A stretch of 64,000 nt of DNA from DASXRU01 sp034665305 (GTDB lineage Bacteria > Acidobacteriota > Blastocatellia > Pyrinomonadales > Pyrinomonadaceae), in assembly GCA_034665305.1 (NCBI GenBank), contig JAXDFZ010000011.1:186001-250000 (forward strand). The letters are read 5' to 3'. This document shows positions 34,659 to 43,913 of the stretch, piece after piece. Each line of letters begins with the position of its first letter. Position 1 is the first letter of the stretch. Under the pieces are notes generated by a model, which saw only the letters and a program-made list of their open reading frames with translations, had not been told where the DNA came from and ran no database searches. The translations under genes and the position numbers were made by a program.

Positions 34659-36173
34659 ATGCTGCACCTTCATCCGGCGACATTTGAAGAATTCGAACGC
34701 GAGGCGCAACTCGGAAATGTTGTGCCTGTCGTCCGCAGTGTGACCGCTGATCTGCAAACTCCGGTGGCGGCGTTCATGCTGATCGCGGGAGATGCGCCTT
34801 ATGCGTTTCTGCTGGAGTCAATCGAAGGTGGGGAACGTTTGGCGCGTTATTCTTTCCTGGGCGCTAATCCCTGGATGATTGTCCGCGGCCGCGGCCCGCG
34901 AACTGTAATCGAGCGCCACGGATCGCTGGAAATTCGCGAAGAGCAAAACGCAATTGAGTTTGTGCGGGAGTACTTTGGCAAGCAAAAACTGGCGCGGCGC
35001 GCCGGGTTGGCGCCATTGACTGGCGGTGCCGTTGGTTATCTCGCTTATCATGCGGCGCAATGGTTCGAACCGGTGCTGGCCCGGGAAGATGAACCGGAAA
35101 GTGAAACCGATGACGCGGTGTGGATGTTTTACCGCACCATGCTTGCGTTTGATCGCGTGCGGCAGCAAATTGAAATTAGTGCCTTAGTTCTGACTGATGA
35201 AAGCGAAGGCAATCGTTCCCGGCTCCGCGATCTTTACGACCAGGCGGTGGCAGAGACTGAGCGGATCGAAAAACAGTTGACGGCGGGGTTGTCCGCTTCA
35301 TCGTTGCCGGCTGCGACCGGCACTGTATCCGGCAATGGCTCCGTTTTCACTTCCAGTTGGCCGCAGGCGGCTTTTGAGCGCGCCGTCGTTACCGTTCAGG
35401 ATTACATTGCGGCCGGGGATTGCTATCAGGCCGTGATTTCGCAGCAGTTCACCAAACGGACAAATGCCGACCCGCTGATGGTCTACCGGGCGCTGCGCGC
35501 CACGAACCCGGCTCCTTATATGTATTTCCTGCGCGTGGGCGGCGAGACGATCGTTGGTGCTTCTCCGGAACTGTTGGTGCGCTGTCACGGACAGCGATTG
35601 GATTACCGGCCCATCGCCGGCACGCGCAGGCGCGGCGCAACGGAAGCGGAAGACTGGATGCTGGGCGAAGAGATGCGGGCCGATGAAAAGGAAGTCGCGG
35701 AGCATACGATGCTGGTCGATCTCGGCCGCAACGATCTGGGGCGCGTCTCCGACTACGGCTCGGTGAGGGTCGAAGAGTTGATGAGCATCGAACGCTATTC
35801 CCAGGTGCAGCATCTGGTCACGAGTTTACGATCCCGGCTGCGCGATGGCCTGGATCGCTTTGACGCTCTCGCGTCGTGTTTCCCGGCCGGCACCGTCACC
35901 GGTGCTCCCAAGATTCGGGCGATGGAGATCATACGCGAACTGGAGCCGGTGCCGCGCGGAGTGTATGCGGGCACAGTGCTGTACGCCGATTACGCGGACA
36001 ATCTTGATTCATGCATCGCTATTCGCACGATGGTGTTACGTGACGGGGTCGTGACCGTACAGGCGGGCGCGGGCATCGTCGCGGATTCGGTTCCGGAACG
36101 CGAGTACGAAGAATCGTTGAACAAAGCTCAGGCGTTGTTTCGCGCGGTCGAGTTGGCTGAGAAAGGACTGTGA
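34659..36173 (+). CDS. trpE: Anthranilate synthase component I
   Basis: Converts chorismate to anthranilate using ammonia from TrpG. The 504-aa protein carries LLES (residues 51-54), the element that binds feedback-inhibiting tryptophan. The chorismate-binding core has IAGTRRRGATEAED, DLGRNDLGRVSDYG, SCFPAGTVTGAPKIRAMEII and VQAGAGIVADSVPE. The ATG at 34659 (MLHLHPATFEEF) is chosen over an in-frame extension starting at 34572 inside the SDR gene. trpG is at 38067, after two unrelated genes. Confidence 0.96.
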   Translation: MLHLHPATFEEFEREAQLGNVVPVVRSVTADLQTPVAAFMLIAGDAPYAFLLESIEGGERLARYSFLGANPWMIVRGRGPRTVIERHGSLEIREEQNAIEFVREYFGKQKLARRAGLAPLTGGAVGYLAYHAAQWFEPVLAREDEPESETDDAVWMFYRTMLAFDRVRQQIEISALVLTDESEGNRSRLRDLYDQAVAETERIEKQLTAGLSASSLPAATGTVSGNGSVFTSSWPQAAFERAVVTVQDYIAAGDCYQAVISQQFTKRTNADPLMVYRALRATNPAPYMYFLRVGGETIVGASPELLVRCHGQRLDYRPIAGTRRRGATEAEDWMLGEEMRADEKEVAEHTMLVDLGRNDLGRVSDYGSVRVEELMSIERYSQVQHLVTSLRSRLRDGLDRFDALASCFPAGTVTGAPKIRAMEIIRELEPVPRGVYAGTVLYADYADNLDSCIAIRTMVLRDGVVTVQAGAGIVADSVPEREYEESLNKAQALFRAVELAEKGL

Positions 36174-36188
36174 AAAGCGACGACCTTT

Positions 36189-36291
36189 TGGAGTGCGGCG
36201 GCCTGACGCCGCTTTGGCATCGTTCGGCCGCATCCTATCTCGTTTTTCGCGTTAAGGCAGACCAAAGCGGCGTCAGGCCGCCGCACTCCAA
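36189..36291. repeat. Paired palindrome, GGCCTGACGCCGC family, copy 2
   Basis: GGAGTGCGGCGGCCTGACGC at 36190 is mirrored by GCGTCAGGCCGCCGCACTCC ending near 36290; CCAAAGC/GCTTTGG extends the arms. The right arm is nearly identical to that at 5965-5992. It lies between trpE and the PPIase gene and could act as a terminator or mRNA stabiliser for trpE; no T tract follows. Confidence 0.8.
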
Positions 36292-36332
36292 GGGAGTTGT
36301 CGCGGGCGTTACGATCTGTTTCTTTCGATCTT

Positions 36333-36986
36333 ATGAAACAACTAATGACTCTTGTCTGCCTGTCCTTGGTTATGGGGATCGGGGCACTAGCTTTGGCTCA
36401 GGATCCGCATAAGCCGGCGCCGGCCGCGCCGCCAAAGCCTGCAGCGACTCCTGTCGAGAAACCGACCGCCGAGCCTTTTGACGGCGCGGCCGTAGCGAAG
36501 CTGTCAGGGCAGTGCGTAACATTGGACACGGAGCTAGGCGCGATCGTGATCGAGATGCTACCGGCGGTGGCTCCGGAATCGGCGCGCAACTTTCTTAACC
36601 TCGCCGCTACCGGCGCGCTCGACACATCTACGTTCAGTCGCGTCGTGAAAGATTTCATAATTCAGGGAGGGAACCTTTCTACGGGTGAGAAGTGGGACAT
36701 CGAGATGTCGAAACGCATGGGGCGGAAGCTGCCCGACGAACCCAGCGATGTCAAACACGTTCGCGGGATCGTCTCCATGGCGCGCGGCGAGGAACCGAAC
36801 ACTGCTTCGACGCACTTTTTCATCCTGGTTGGTGATGGCCCGCACCTGGATGGCAAGTTCGCAGCGTTCGGCCGCGTCGTGAAGGGAATCGAAGTAGCCG
36901 ACGCGATCAATCACGCTCCGGTTGCAGGCGACAAACCTGTTACGCCGGTGAAGATTAAGCGGGCGCTCGTTGCGCCTTGTCAGTGA
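36333..36986 (+). CDS. Exported cyclophilin-type peptidyl-prolyl isomerase
   Basis: A 217-aa protein. The signal peptide MKQLMTLVCLSLVMG...ALALA decides the ATG at 36333. After a Pro/Ala-rich linker comes a cyclophilin domain: IVIEMLPAVAPESARNFL, FSRVVKDFIIQGGNL, GIVSMARGEEPNTASTHFFI and HLDGKFAAFGRVVKGI. It catalyses proline isomerisation, probably helping periplasmic protein folding. It sits between trpE and trpG without an obvious link to tryptophan synthesis. Confidence 0.93.
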   Translation: MKQLMTLVCLSLVMGIGALALAQDPHKPAPAAPPKPAATPVEKPTAEPFDGAAVAKLSGQCVTLDTELGAIVIEMLPAVAPESARNFLNLAATGALDTSTFSRVVKDFIIQGGNLSTGEKWDIEMSKRMGRKLPDEPSDVKHVRGIVSMARGEEPNTASTHFFILVGDGPHLDGKFAAFGRVVKGIEVADAINHAPVAGDKPVTPVKIKRALVAPCQ

Positions 36987-37115
36987 AAGTCCAACGTCGT
37001 GAGAAGTCCAATGTACCAAGTCCAAAGTCCCAAGTCTTCGGAACTGCATCGAAGTCTCCACCAGACTCGATCGGCAGTCGGACGTTGGACTTTGGACCTT
37101 GAACGTTGGACCGTC
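36987..37115. repeat. Heptad-repeat array around the ankyrin gene start
   Basis: AGTCCAACGTCGTGAGAAGT (36988 onward) and CCAAGTCCAAAGTCCCAAGT are matched further on by GACGTTGGACTTTGGACC and GAACGTTGGACC (37080-37111). It is the same sequence family as at 11374-11439 but with longer non-repeat material inside. It overlaps every plausible start codon of the downstream gene, so part of that protein may be repeat-encoded. Confidence 0.75.
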
Positions 37116-37898
37116 ATCGGCCTTCTCTTGCTGACGTTTTCGTTCGCGGGCTGTTTACAGTCAGGCAGTGAAATGCCATCGCCTGAGGCAAGCAAACAGT
37201 TTTTGAAACTCCGCGGATACGAGTTTGATGAAAAGTCTTTCCTGGCTGCGGCGGCTGCGAGCGACGTTATGGCCGTGAACGGTTTTCTGGCGGCTGGCAT
37301 GAACCCGAACGTCCGTGAGGGAGTTGAAGGAGAGACTGCGCTGTTGGCAGCGGCGAGTCGCGGAGACACGCAAATTGTAAAAGTGTTGCTGCAGGGCGGC
37401 GCTAATGTCAATGAGCAAGTTAGAGGCGGCTGGACCGCCTTGATGCTGGCCCTGACGCGGGAGCAGGAGGCAGTTGCAAACGAGCTGGTCGCACGGCCGG
37501 AGTTAGACCTCAAAGCGCAAGCGCCCAACGGAATGACGGCCTTGATGTTGGCGGTCTGGCATGAGCAGTCGGGGACGGCTGCGAAATTGTTGGAGCGAGG
37601 TGCGGATGTAAATCATCGGGACAACGATGGTGATGCGTCCCTGCATGGCGCAGCATTCCGCGGCAATTCAGAACTGATAAGACTGCTGCTGGATAAAGGC
37701 GCCGATCCCAACGTCAAAAACAAATTGGGCGGCACTCCGCTAATGTGGGCGGCGAGCTACGGTCAGGAAGAGGTCGTGCGGGTACTGCTTGCCAAGGGCG
37801 CCGACGCGAACATCAAAGACAATAGCGGCGCAACCGCCGCCGTCTGGGCTGAGAAGAATAAACGGACAAGCCTGGCAGCGTTTCTGCGCGGAAGATAG
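37011..37898 (+). CDS. Ankyrin-repeat lipoprotein
   Basis: An exported ankyrin protein. VIGLLLLTFSFAGC contains a lipobox (FAGC), followed by about six ankyrin repeats (for example GETALLAAASRGDTQIVKVL, GWTALMLALTREQEAVAN, GGTPLMWAASYGQEEVVRVL). The start is uncertain because the heptad repeat covers the region: GTG 36999, ATG 37011 and TTG 37092 are all in frame. The TTG would place the hydrophobic segment at residue 8 and give a normal lipoprotein signal length. It presumably binds a protein partner in the periplasm; unknown. Confidence 0.85.
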   Translation: MYQVQSPKSSELHRSLHQTRSAVGRWTLDLERWTVIGLLLLTFSFAGCLQSGSEMPSPEASKQFLKLRGYEFDEKSFLAAAAASDVMAVNGFLAAGMNPNVREGVEGETALLAAASRGDTQIVKVLLQGGANVNEQVRGGWTALMLALTREQEAVANELVARPELDLKAQAPNGMTALMLAVWHEQSGTAAKLLERGADVNHRDNDGDASLHGAAFRGNSELIRLLLDKGADPNVKNKLGGTPLMWAASYGQEEVVRVLLAKGADANIKDNSGATAAVWAEKNKRTSLAAFLRGR

Positions 37899-37986
37899 TT
37901 TCCAGTTCGCTCGGTTTTCGTTGCGGCTCGAATCCAAAGTGCCGTCGCCGCTACGCTCTGCCGGCGCACTCCAAATAGGCTTCGTG

Positions 37987-38060
37987 TTTTGAGACTTGAG
38001 ATTTGAGGACCTGAGACTCCGAAAGCGAACGCGAAACCCGAAACTCGTAACTCGAAACTT
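37987..38060. repeat. Heptad-repeat array before trpG
   Basis: TTTGAGACTTGAGATTTGAG (37988 onward) is followed by CGAAACCCGAAACTCGTAAC and TCGAAACTTC, all at 7-bp period. The last unit ends about 8 nt before the trpG ATG; CTTCCC fills the gap and there is no Shine-Dalgarno. CGAAACT units recur before pit (62943). Confidence 0.8.
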
Positions 38061-38066
38061 CTTCCC

Positions 38067-38633
38067 ATGCTTCTAGTCATCGACAACTACGATTCGTTTA
38101 CCTACAACCTCGTACAGTTTCTCGGTGAACTGGGTGAGGTGATTGAGGTGCGTCGTAACGATGAAGTGACGGTGGCTGAGATCGAGGCGAACTGCTGTCC
38201 GGACAAGATCGTCATCTCGCCTGGCCCCGGCACTCCGGATGATGCCGGTGAGTCAATGAAGATCATCGAGCACTTCGCCGGACGCATTCCGATGTTGGGT
38301 GTGTGTTTGGGTCACCAGTCGATTGCCCGCGTCTTTGGTGGCCAGGTTGTGCGCGCCCCGGCGCTCTTTCACGGCAAGCCGTCGGAGATTTGTCACGACG
38401 GAAAGACGATTTTCGAAGGACTCGAGTACCGTTTTCAGGCGGGCCGCTATCATTCCCTCATAGTAGAACGAGAAACTCTGCCAGCCTGTCTCGAAGTTTC
38501 AGCCACTACACCGGACGGCGTGATCATGGGTTTGCGTCACCGCGAGCTAAAGTTGGAGGGAGTACAGTTTCATCCAGAATCCATCCTGACTCCGGCAGGC
38601 AAGCAAATACTGGGCAACTTCCTGAGGCTCTAG
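38067..38633 (+). CDS. trpG: Anthranilate synthase component II (glutamine amidotransferase)
   Basis: Releases ammonia from glutamine for TrpE; in many bacteria it also serves PabB in folate synthesis. The 188-aa class I amidotransferase has the oxyanion segment SPGPGTPDDAG, the nucleophile in GVCLGHQ (Cys80) and the His/Glu pair in QFHPESILT. It starts the trpG-D-C-F run. Confidence 0.96.
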   Translation: MLLVIDNYDSFTYNLVQFLGELGEVIEVRRNDEVTVAEIEANCCPDKIVISPGPGTPDDAGESMKIIEHFAGRIPMLGVCLGHQSIARVFGGQVVRAPALFHGKPSEICHDGKTIFEGLEYRFQAGRYHSLIVERETLPACLEVSATTPDGVIMGLRHRELKLEGVQFHPESILTPAGKQILGNFLRL

Positions 38634-38773
38634 TTTGATACAAGACGTGGGGCTCTACATTAAAGAATTTGTTTGATTTCTCTGCGAGCGCCGTTGGCGC
38701 TTAAACCACGCCTTAAAGTTTTGTGTAACGCCCTGACGCGAGCTTAGGGGAATGAGCGCTTTGTCCTAACTCA

Positions 38774-39796
38774 ATGGCTGAAAACCGATTGCGACAATTC
38801 ATCGCCTCGTTAATGCGCCGGGAGGATCTCGATCGCGCGCGGGCGTCGGAATTTCTTGAAGCGCTGCTTCAGGAAGATTCTACTGACGCTCAGATTGCGG
38901 CAGCGTTGGTGGCGCTGTCAGCAAAGGGCGAGACCGTTGCCGAACTGGCCGGGATGGCGGAAGCAATGCGCGCTCGGGCAGTGCGTTTGCGGTCGACGCA
39001 CGAACGCTTCATCGACACTGCCGGCACCGGTTCCAGCCGCGCGAAAACTTTCAATGTATCGACGGCGGTGGCGTTTGTAGTTGCCGCAGCCGGCTTGCCG
39101 GTGGCCAAGCATGGCAATCGCGCCGCCAGCAGTAACTGCGGTAGCGCTGATGTATTGGGAGCGTTGGGCGTCAACGTTTCCGCCGCAACCGAAGTTTCGG
39201 AGAGATGCCTTAACGAGATAGGCATCTGTTTTATGTTTGCGCCGCTCTATCATGGAGCGACCGCGCGCGTTGCGGCGGTGCGCCGGCAGTTAGGTGTGCC
39301 GACGACCTTCAACTTGATCGGTCCGTTGACGAACCCGGCGGGAGCGCCTTACCAAATCGTCGGCGTCTCGCGCCGCGAAAAGGCCGAGCTGATTGCGCAA
39401 GCGCTGGCAATGTTGGGTAGCCGCCAGGCGTGGGTGGTCCATGGCGAAGACGGGTTGGATGAGATCACGCTGGCGGGGCGCACCTTTGTGACGGCGGTGC
39501 AGCACGGGGAAGTGAACTCCTTCGAAGTCGGTCCCGAGGATTTTGGTTATGAGATAGCGTCGTTGGCCCAACTGAATTGTCAGGATGTGGAAAGTAGTGC
39601 GCTAATGATTCGATCTGTGTTGTCGGGGGACCGGCGCGATGAGGCACGCGGGCTGGTGGTCATCAACGCAGCGGCAGCGCTTTTGGTCGGGGGTAGTGCG
39701 ATTGATTTAAGGTATGCAGCGAACTTGGCGGCAGAAACAATCGACAGTGGTTCGGCCCTGGCAAAGTTGGAAGCCTTGGTGAGGATGACTTCCTGA
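38774..39796 (+). CDS. trpD: Anthranilate phosphoribosyltransferase
   Basis: Transfers phosphoribose from PRPP to anthranilate. The 340-aa protein has DTAGTGSSRAKTFNVSTA (PRPP loop), KHGNRAASSNCGSADVLGA, FNLIGPLTNPA and VVHGEDGLDEIT in the family order. It is a separate trpD, not fused to trpG. A 140-bp space after trpG contains a small GCGCCGTTGGCGC palindrome (38690). Confidence 0.96.
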   Translation: MAENRLRQFIASLMRREDLDRARASEFLEALLQEDSTDAQIAAALVALSAKGETVAELAGMAEAMRARAVRLRSTHERFIDTAGTGSSRAKTFNVSTAVAFVVAAAGLPVAKHGNRAASSNCGSADVLGALGVNVSAATEVSERCLNEIGICFMFAPLYHGATARVAAVRRQLGVPTTFNLIGPLTNPAGAPYQIVGVSRREKAELIAQALAMLGSRQAWVVHGEDGLDEITLAGRTFVTAVQHGEVNSFEVGPEDFGYEIASLAQLNCQDVESSALMIRSVLSGDRRDEARGLVVINAAAALLVGGSAIDLRYAANLAAETIDSGSALAKLEALVRMTS

Positions 39797-39986
39797 GGCG
39801 TTACGCCGAAGGCGTTGTATAACTCAGCCCAGGGTAACACCCTGGGGAAAAAAGAGGATCTACCCGATTACCCTGAAAGGGTTGCATCGGCAAGTTGCTA
39901 TTCAACCCTTTCAGGGTAATAACCCGTCAATTGTTTCGTACCCAGGGTGTTACCCTGGACTGAGTTATGCGATGCCTTCGGCGTAG
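39797..39986. repeat. CCCAGGGTNACACCCTGGG palindrome element, copy 2
   Basis: Layered inverted repeats: outer ACGCCGAAGGCGT / ATGCCTTCGGCGTA; then AACTCAGCCCAGGGTAACAC / GTGTTACCCTGGACTGAGTT; inner TTACCCTGAAAGGGTTG / CAACCCTTTCAGGGTAA. Every arm has its mirror, so the whole 190 bp could fold into one long hairpin with side arms. It lies between trpD and trpC and would be transcribed with them. Confidence 0.85.
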
Positions 39987-40068
39987 TGCGAGCTCTCTCG
40001 GAAAAATGGGTCCGGCTGCAATTGTCGGAAATTGTCGTCCGCAAAATAACCAACCCGTCTTCGACCAA

Positions 40069-40875
40069 ATGGACTTCTTAACTAAAATCATTGAAAGAAA
40101 GCGAATGCGTTTCGACGCTGCCCGCGCGGAAACTTCGGTTGCTGAAATGCGCCGGAAGGCGGTCGATTCCCGTCTGCAGCGCAAACCGCACGCGCTTTTG
40201 AGTGCGCTGGTTGAAGGAACGGGTGTCAACGTCATTGCGGAGATCAAGCGGGCGTCGCCATCGCGTGGCGAGATCAGGGCTGGCGCCGATCCTGCCGGCC
40301 TGGCAAATGCATACAGCCGCGGCGGCGCCATCGCCGTCTCTGTTCTGACCGAAGAAGATTATTTTCACGGGTCGTTGGACGATTTGCGCGCGGCGCGGTC
40401 TGCGGTGTCATTGCCCCTCCTGCGCAAGGATTTCATCTTCGATGACTTTCAACTTTATGAGGCGGCGGCGGCCGGCGCGGATGCGGTCCTGCTAATCGTT
40501 GCGGCGCTTGATGACAAGGCCTTGCGAGATCTGCGCTCAATCGCCGAAGACGAATTGGCGATGGATGCGCTGATCGAAGTCCATACCAGCTCGGAGATGG
40601 GGCGGGCGATCGCTTGCGGTGCAACTTTGGTCGGAGTTAACAATCGCGATCTGAAGACTTTCGACGTTTCGTTGGATACCTCTGCGCGCCTGATTAACGA
40701 AGCGCCACCCGACGTTGTTTGCATTAGTGAAAGCGGACTACACGCCGCGACGGACCTTTGGCGATTGCAAGGGGCCGGTTACAAGGGTTTCCTGATAGGC
40801 GAAATGTTGATGCGCGCTGATGATCCGGAAAAGGCTTTGCGCGAGTTACTGCAAGAGGCGGCGGCGCTTTCCTAA
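40069..40875 (+). CDS. trpC: Indole-3-glycerol phosphate synthase
   Basis: Closes the indole ring from CdRP. The 268-aa TIM barrel has VIAEIKRASPSRGEIR, LLRKDFIFDDFQLYEA, ADAVLLIVAAL, LVGVNNRDLKTF and SESGLHAATDL, with catalytic Lys and Glu residues in place. The ATG at 40069 (MDFLTKIIERK) matches the family N-terminus; the open frame before it reads out of the repeat element. trpF follows after 3 nt. Confidence 0.96.
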   Translation: MDFLTKIIERKRMRFDAARAETSVAEMRRKAVDSRLQRKPHALLSALVEGTGVNVIAEIKRASPSRGEIRAGADPAGLANAYSRGGAIAVSVLTEEDYFHGSLDDLRAARSAVSLPLLRKDFIFDDFQLYEAAAAGADAVLLIVAALDDKALRDLRSIAEDELAMDALIEVHTSSEMGRAIACGATLVGVNNRDLKTFDVSLDTSARLINEAPPDVVCISESGLHAATDLWRLQGAGYKGFLIGEMLMRADDPEKALRELLQEAAALS

Positions 40876-40878
40876 ATC

Positions 40879-41508
40879 ATGGTAAAGGTAAAAATATGCG
40901 GCATCACGAATGTCGATGACGCTTTGGCCGCGGTTGAGGCCGGCGCTGACGCGTTGGGTTTCAACTTCTACCGGCCCAGCCCGCGCTTCATCGAACCAGG
41001 GTTGGCGCGGGAAATCATTCGCCAACTGCCAGCTACCGTAACCTCGATCGGCGTGTTCGCAAACGAGGCCGATGTTAATGCCGTGGCGCGCATCGCCGGT
41101 GAGGCTGGAATTTTCACCGTTCAGCTTCATGGCGATGAATCTCCAGAGTATTGCCGGACTCTTGAGGGTCTCAGCCTTATAAAAGTTCTGCGCGTCAAAG
41201 ACGGTTTTCAACCGGAACAGGCTGCAACTTATCAAACCGACGCCATCATGCTGGATGCCTTCGATCGCAACCTGCTGGGAGGAACGGGACGCCTGGTTGA
41301 TTGGGCGCTCGCCGCGCGCACGCGAACACTGGTGAATAAGATGTTTCTGGCCGGCGGCCTCTCGGCTGCTAACGTTGCGGCTGCGATCAGCGCTGTGCGG
41401 CCTTACGGAGTTGATGCGTGTAGTCGGATTGAATCCGCTCCCGGCCGAAAGGATCTAAAGGCCATGCGGGATTTCGTGGCTGCGGTCCGCACCGTGCTCC
41501 CAATCTAG
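40879..41508 (+). CDS. trpF: Phosphoribosylanthranilate isomerase
   Basis: Amadori rearrangement of PRA to CdRP, 209 aa. KVKICGITNVDDAL holds the catalytic Cys and VFANEADVN follows; VQLHGDESPEYC and MLDAFDRNLLGGTG (Asp) and FLAGGLSAANV complete the barrel. The start lies 3 nt after the trpC stop, so the two are translated from one message. Confidence 0.96.
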   Translation: MVKVKICGITNVDDALAAVEAGADALGFNFYRPSPRFIEPGLAREIIRQLPATVTSIGVFANEADVNAVARIAGEAGIFTVQLHGDESPEYCRTLEGLSLIKVLRVKDGFQPEQAATYQTDAIMLDAFDRNLLGGTGRLVDWALAARTRTLVNKMFLAGGLSAANVAAAISAVRPYGVDACSRIESAPGRKDLKAMRDFVAAVRTVLPI

Positions 41509-41535
41509 TTCGCGAGTAGTTTCCTAATTTGTAAC

Positions 41536-41599
41536 GCAAACTGTTAGTTTGCGGCGCGCGTTGAATGCCCTTCACAATCGCAAACTAACAGTTTGCGGT
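41536..41599. repeat. Paired CGCAAACTGTTAGTTTGCG palindromes
   Basis: CGCAAACTGTTAGTTTGCGG at 41536 and CGCAAACTAACAGTTTGCGG at 41580 are each perfect or near-perfect palindromes and are also reverse complements of one another. They lie 28 nt after trpF, separating it from the GGDEF gene, and may terminate or stabilise the trp message. Confidence 0.8.
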
Positions 41600-41664
41600 A
41601 CAGAACATTGGACCCGGGCACTACCAGTTTGCGACACTTCTGCCTGCCTCACTCGCCATCCTGC

Positions 41665-41670
41665 TATAAT
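41665..41670 (+). promoter_or_regulatory. Candidate -10 box before the GGDEF gene
   Basis: TATAAT lies 20 nt before the ATG at 41690. No convincing -35 hexamer is seen at 16-18 bp upstream. If used, the GGDEF gene has its own promoter with a short leader and is not just part of the trp message. Confidence 0.35.
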
Positions 41671-41689
41671 CCAGCGTCAATTTATTTTT

Positions 41690-42631
41690 ATGAACGGCAG
41701 ATCTGTTGGGAATTCAGCGACCGAGAATGCACGCGACCAGGGTCGTGTTCTACTGGTCACTGACCAAGCCGATCATCAACCGCTGATCGCGGCCCTCGAG
41801 GGGGCTGGGTTTGTTATCGCCGGAGTGTCCGGAAGCGCCGCCGCGCTGATTTCTATTCCGCGTGCGCGCCCGCATTTGGTAATCGCCGCGTTCGACCTCA
41901 AAGGAGTTAACGCGCTCGAAATCGCGCGCAAGCTCGCCAGTTCCGAAGAGTTTATGCCCTGCATTTTGGTCGGAACTGAGCCGGCGGCGGACGAACGCCG
42001 GCGCGCAGCACTCGCTGCGGGAGCTGGGGATTATTTCCAACTCCCACAACAGCTCGAGCTGTTGTTGCTGCGGGCGGAACGGCTTGTAACGCTGCGCCAG
42101 CGAATCGATCGACTGCGGGCGGAAGCGGATCTGGATCCGCTGACCGGGCTTGCGAACCGGCGACGCTTTCGGTTGGCCCTCGGCCGCGAGTTGGAAAGGT
42201 TCCGCCGCTATGAAACACCGTGTGCGTTGATTCTTTTGGATATCGATCATCTTAAAAGAATTAACGATGCGCACGGTCATTCAGTTGGGGATGTAATGAT
42301 TCGCCATGTGGCGGCGACGCTTGCGGGGGCTTCGCGCGACAACGACACGGCGGCACGGTTGGGCGGCGAAGAGTTTGCGCTTTTGCTGGCTGGGGTAAAC
42401 GAGAAGCAGGCGATTAACGCGGCGCGACGGCTCCAGCCCGCGTTATCTGCGGAACCAATTGCCGGTTCCGGAGTGGCCACGGTGAGTTTGGGCGTGGCGG
42501 CCTGCCCGGCGCATGCGAACTCTGAACGTTCGCTGTACGCGGCAGCTGATAAGGCGCTCTATCGCGCCAAGAATGAAGGACGTAACCAGGTAGCGATTGC
42601 TCCATCGGTCGTGGCGGTAACCGATGACTGA
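41690..42631 (+). CDS. Receiver-like domain plus GGDEF diguanylate cyclase
   Basis: A 313-aa cytoplasmic protein. Residues 15-125 form a response-regulator-like fold (GRVLLVTDQADHQPLIAAL, LVIAAFDLKGVNALEIA, AAGAGDYFQLP); the Asp of AAFDLKG may be the phosphoacceptor. The GGDEF domain follows: DPLTGLANRRRF, LILLDIDHLKRINDAHGH, ARLGGEEFALL and AADKALYRAKNEGRNQV. The active motif GGEEF is intact, and RDND five residues before it is a good product-inhibition (I) site, so c-di-GMP synthesis is likely. It is embedded between trpF and trpB. Confidence 0.9.
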   Translation: MNGRSVGNSATENARDQGRVLLVTDQADHQPLIAALEGAGFVIAGVSGSAAALISIPRARPHLVIAAFDLKGVNALEIARKLASSEEFMPCILVGTEPAADERRRAALAAGAGDYFQLPQQLELLLLRAERLVTLRQRIDRLRAEADLDPLTGLANRRRFRLALGRELERFRRYETPCALILLDIDHLKRINDAHGHSVGDVMIRHVAATLAGASRDNDTAARLGGEEFALLLAGVNEKQAINAARRLQPALSAEPIAGSGVATVSLGVAACPAHANSERSLYAAADKALYRAKNEGRNQVAIAPSVVAVTDD

Positions 42632-42682
42632 TACTCGAAGGTTTCAGCACTGTTATTCGAGCGCGCTTTCGGTTGAGACTAA

Positions 42683-43909
42683 ATGAAAAACGGATCGACA
42701 CAACCTGATCAGCTGGGCCACTGGGGGCCGTATGGCGGCCGCTTTGTCGGGGAGACGCTGATGGCGCCGTTGCAGGAGTTGACGGTCGCTTACGACGCGG
42801 CGCGTGCAGACCCGAACTTTCAAGCAGAGCTTGACGATCTGCTGCAGAACTACGCCGGACGACCAACTCCGCTCTTTCATGCGCGGCGCCTGACGCAACA
42901 CGCAGGCGGCGCGCAGATTTATCTCAAGCGCGAAGACCTCCTGCATACCGGCGCGCATAAAATCAACAACACCCTGGGCCAGGTTCTGCTGGCCCGCAGA
43001 ATGGGGAAGCGACGCGTAATCGCCGAGACTGGCGCGGGCCAACATGGAGTTGCAACGGCGACGGTCTGCGCCTTGTTCGGCCTGGATTGCGTTGTCTACA
43101 TGGGGGCCGAAGACATGCTCCGCCAGGCGCTAAACGTTTTTCGCATGCGTTTGTTAGGCGCCAAAGTCCAGGAAGTGAAGGCCGGGTCGCGCACCCTTAA
43201 GGACGCAATTAACGAAGCGTTGCGCGACTGGGTGAAGAACGTTAGCGACACTTATTATCTGTTGGGCAGTGCGCTCGGTCCGCATCCATATCCGTTGATG
43301 GTTCGTGATTTTCAAACTGTTATCGGGCAAGAGGCGCGAGCACAGATTCTGAAACACGCAGAACGGCTGCCGGATGTGTTGATTGCCTGCGTGGGAGGCG
43401 GTTCGAACTCCATCGGAATGTTTCATCCTTTCCTGACCGACGAATCGGTGCGCATGATTGGTGTCGAAGCTGGCGGCAGTGGCAATCAACTCGGCCAACA
43501 TGCCGCACGTTTTCATCCGAACGGCGATGGCCGGCCCGGCGTGCTGCAGGGCACGTTGAGTTATATTCTGCAGGATCGGCAAGGACAGATCGCTGCCACT
43601 CATTCGGTGTCGGCAGGACTCGATTATCCGTCGATTGGGCCGGAGCACGCTTACCTGCATGACGCTGAGCGGGTGGAATACACTTTAGCGTCGGACGATG
43701 AAGCACTGCAAGCATTTCAGCTGTTGTCCGAACTCGAGGGCATCATTCCCGCGCTGGAGTCCGCGCATGCTGTGGCCCACTCTTTGAAAGTCGCCGCCGA
43801 GCTGCGCTCCGATCAGATTGTCATCGTCAACCTTTCCGGTCGTGGCGATAAGGATGTGAACACGGTGCAACAGCTTCTTCCACCCGACGAAGATACAGCT
43901 AACAAGTAG
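42683..43909 (+). CDS. trpB: Tryptophan synthase beta chain
   Basis: Condenses indole with serine. The 408-aa PLP enzyme has YGGRFVGETLMAPL at the N-terminus, LKREDLLHTGAHKINN with the PLP lysine Lys93, ETGAGQHGVATAT, and the phosphate-binding CVGGGSNSIGMF. It is the TrpB1 type that works with TrpA, whose gene starts 4 nt after its stop. Confidence 0.97.
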   Translation: MKNGSTQPDQLGHWGPYGGRFVGETLMAPLQELTVAYDAARADPNFQAELDDLLQNYAGRPTPLFHARRLTQHAGGAQIYLKREDLLHTGAHKINNTLGQVLLARRMGKRRVIAETGAGQHGVATATVCALFGLDCVVYMGAEDMLRQALNVFRMRLLGAKVQEVKAGSRTLKDAINEALRDWVKNVSDTYYLLGSALGPHPYPLMVRDFQTVIGQEARAQILKHAERLPDVLIACVGGGSNSIGMFHPFLTDESVRMIGVEAGGSGNQLGQHAARFHPNGDGRPGVLQGTLSYILQDRQGQIAATHSVSAGLDYPSIGPEHAYLHDAERVEYTLASDDEALQAFQLLSELEGIIPALESAHAVAHSLKVAAELRSDQIVIVNLSGRGDKDVNTVQQLLPPDEDTANK

Positions 43910-43913
43910 GACC

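Noticed and set aside
34300..34660. Trp-codon-rich leader peptide attenuator before trpE
   Set aside because: trpE starts 5 nt after the SDR stop, leaving no room for a leader and terminator.
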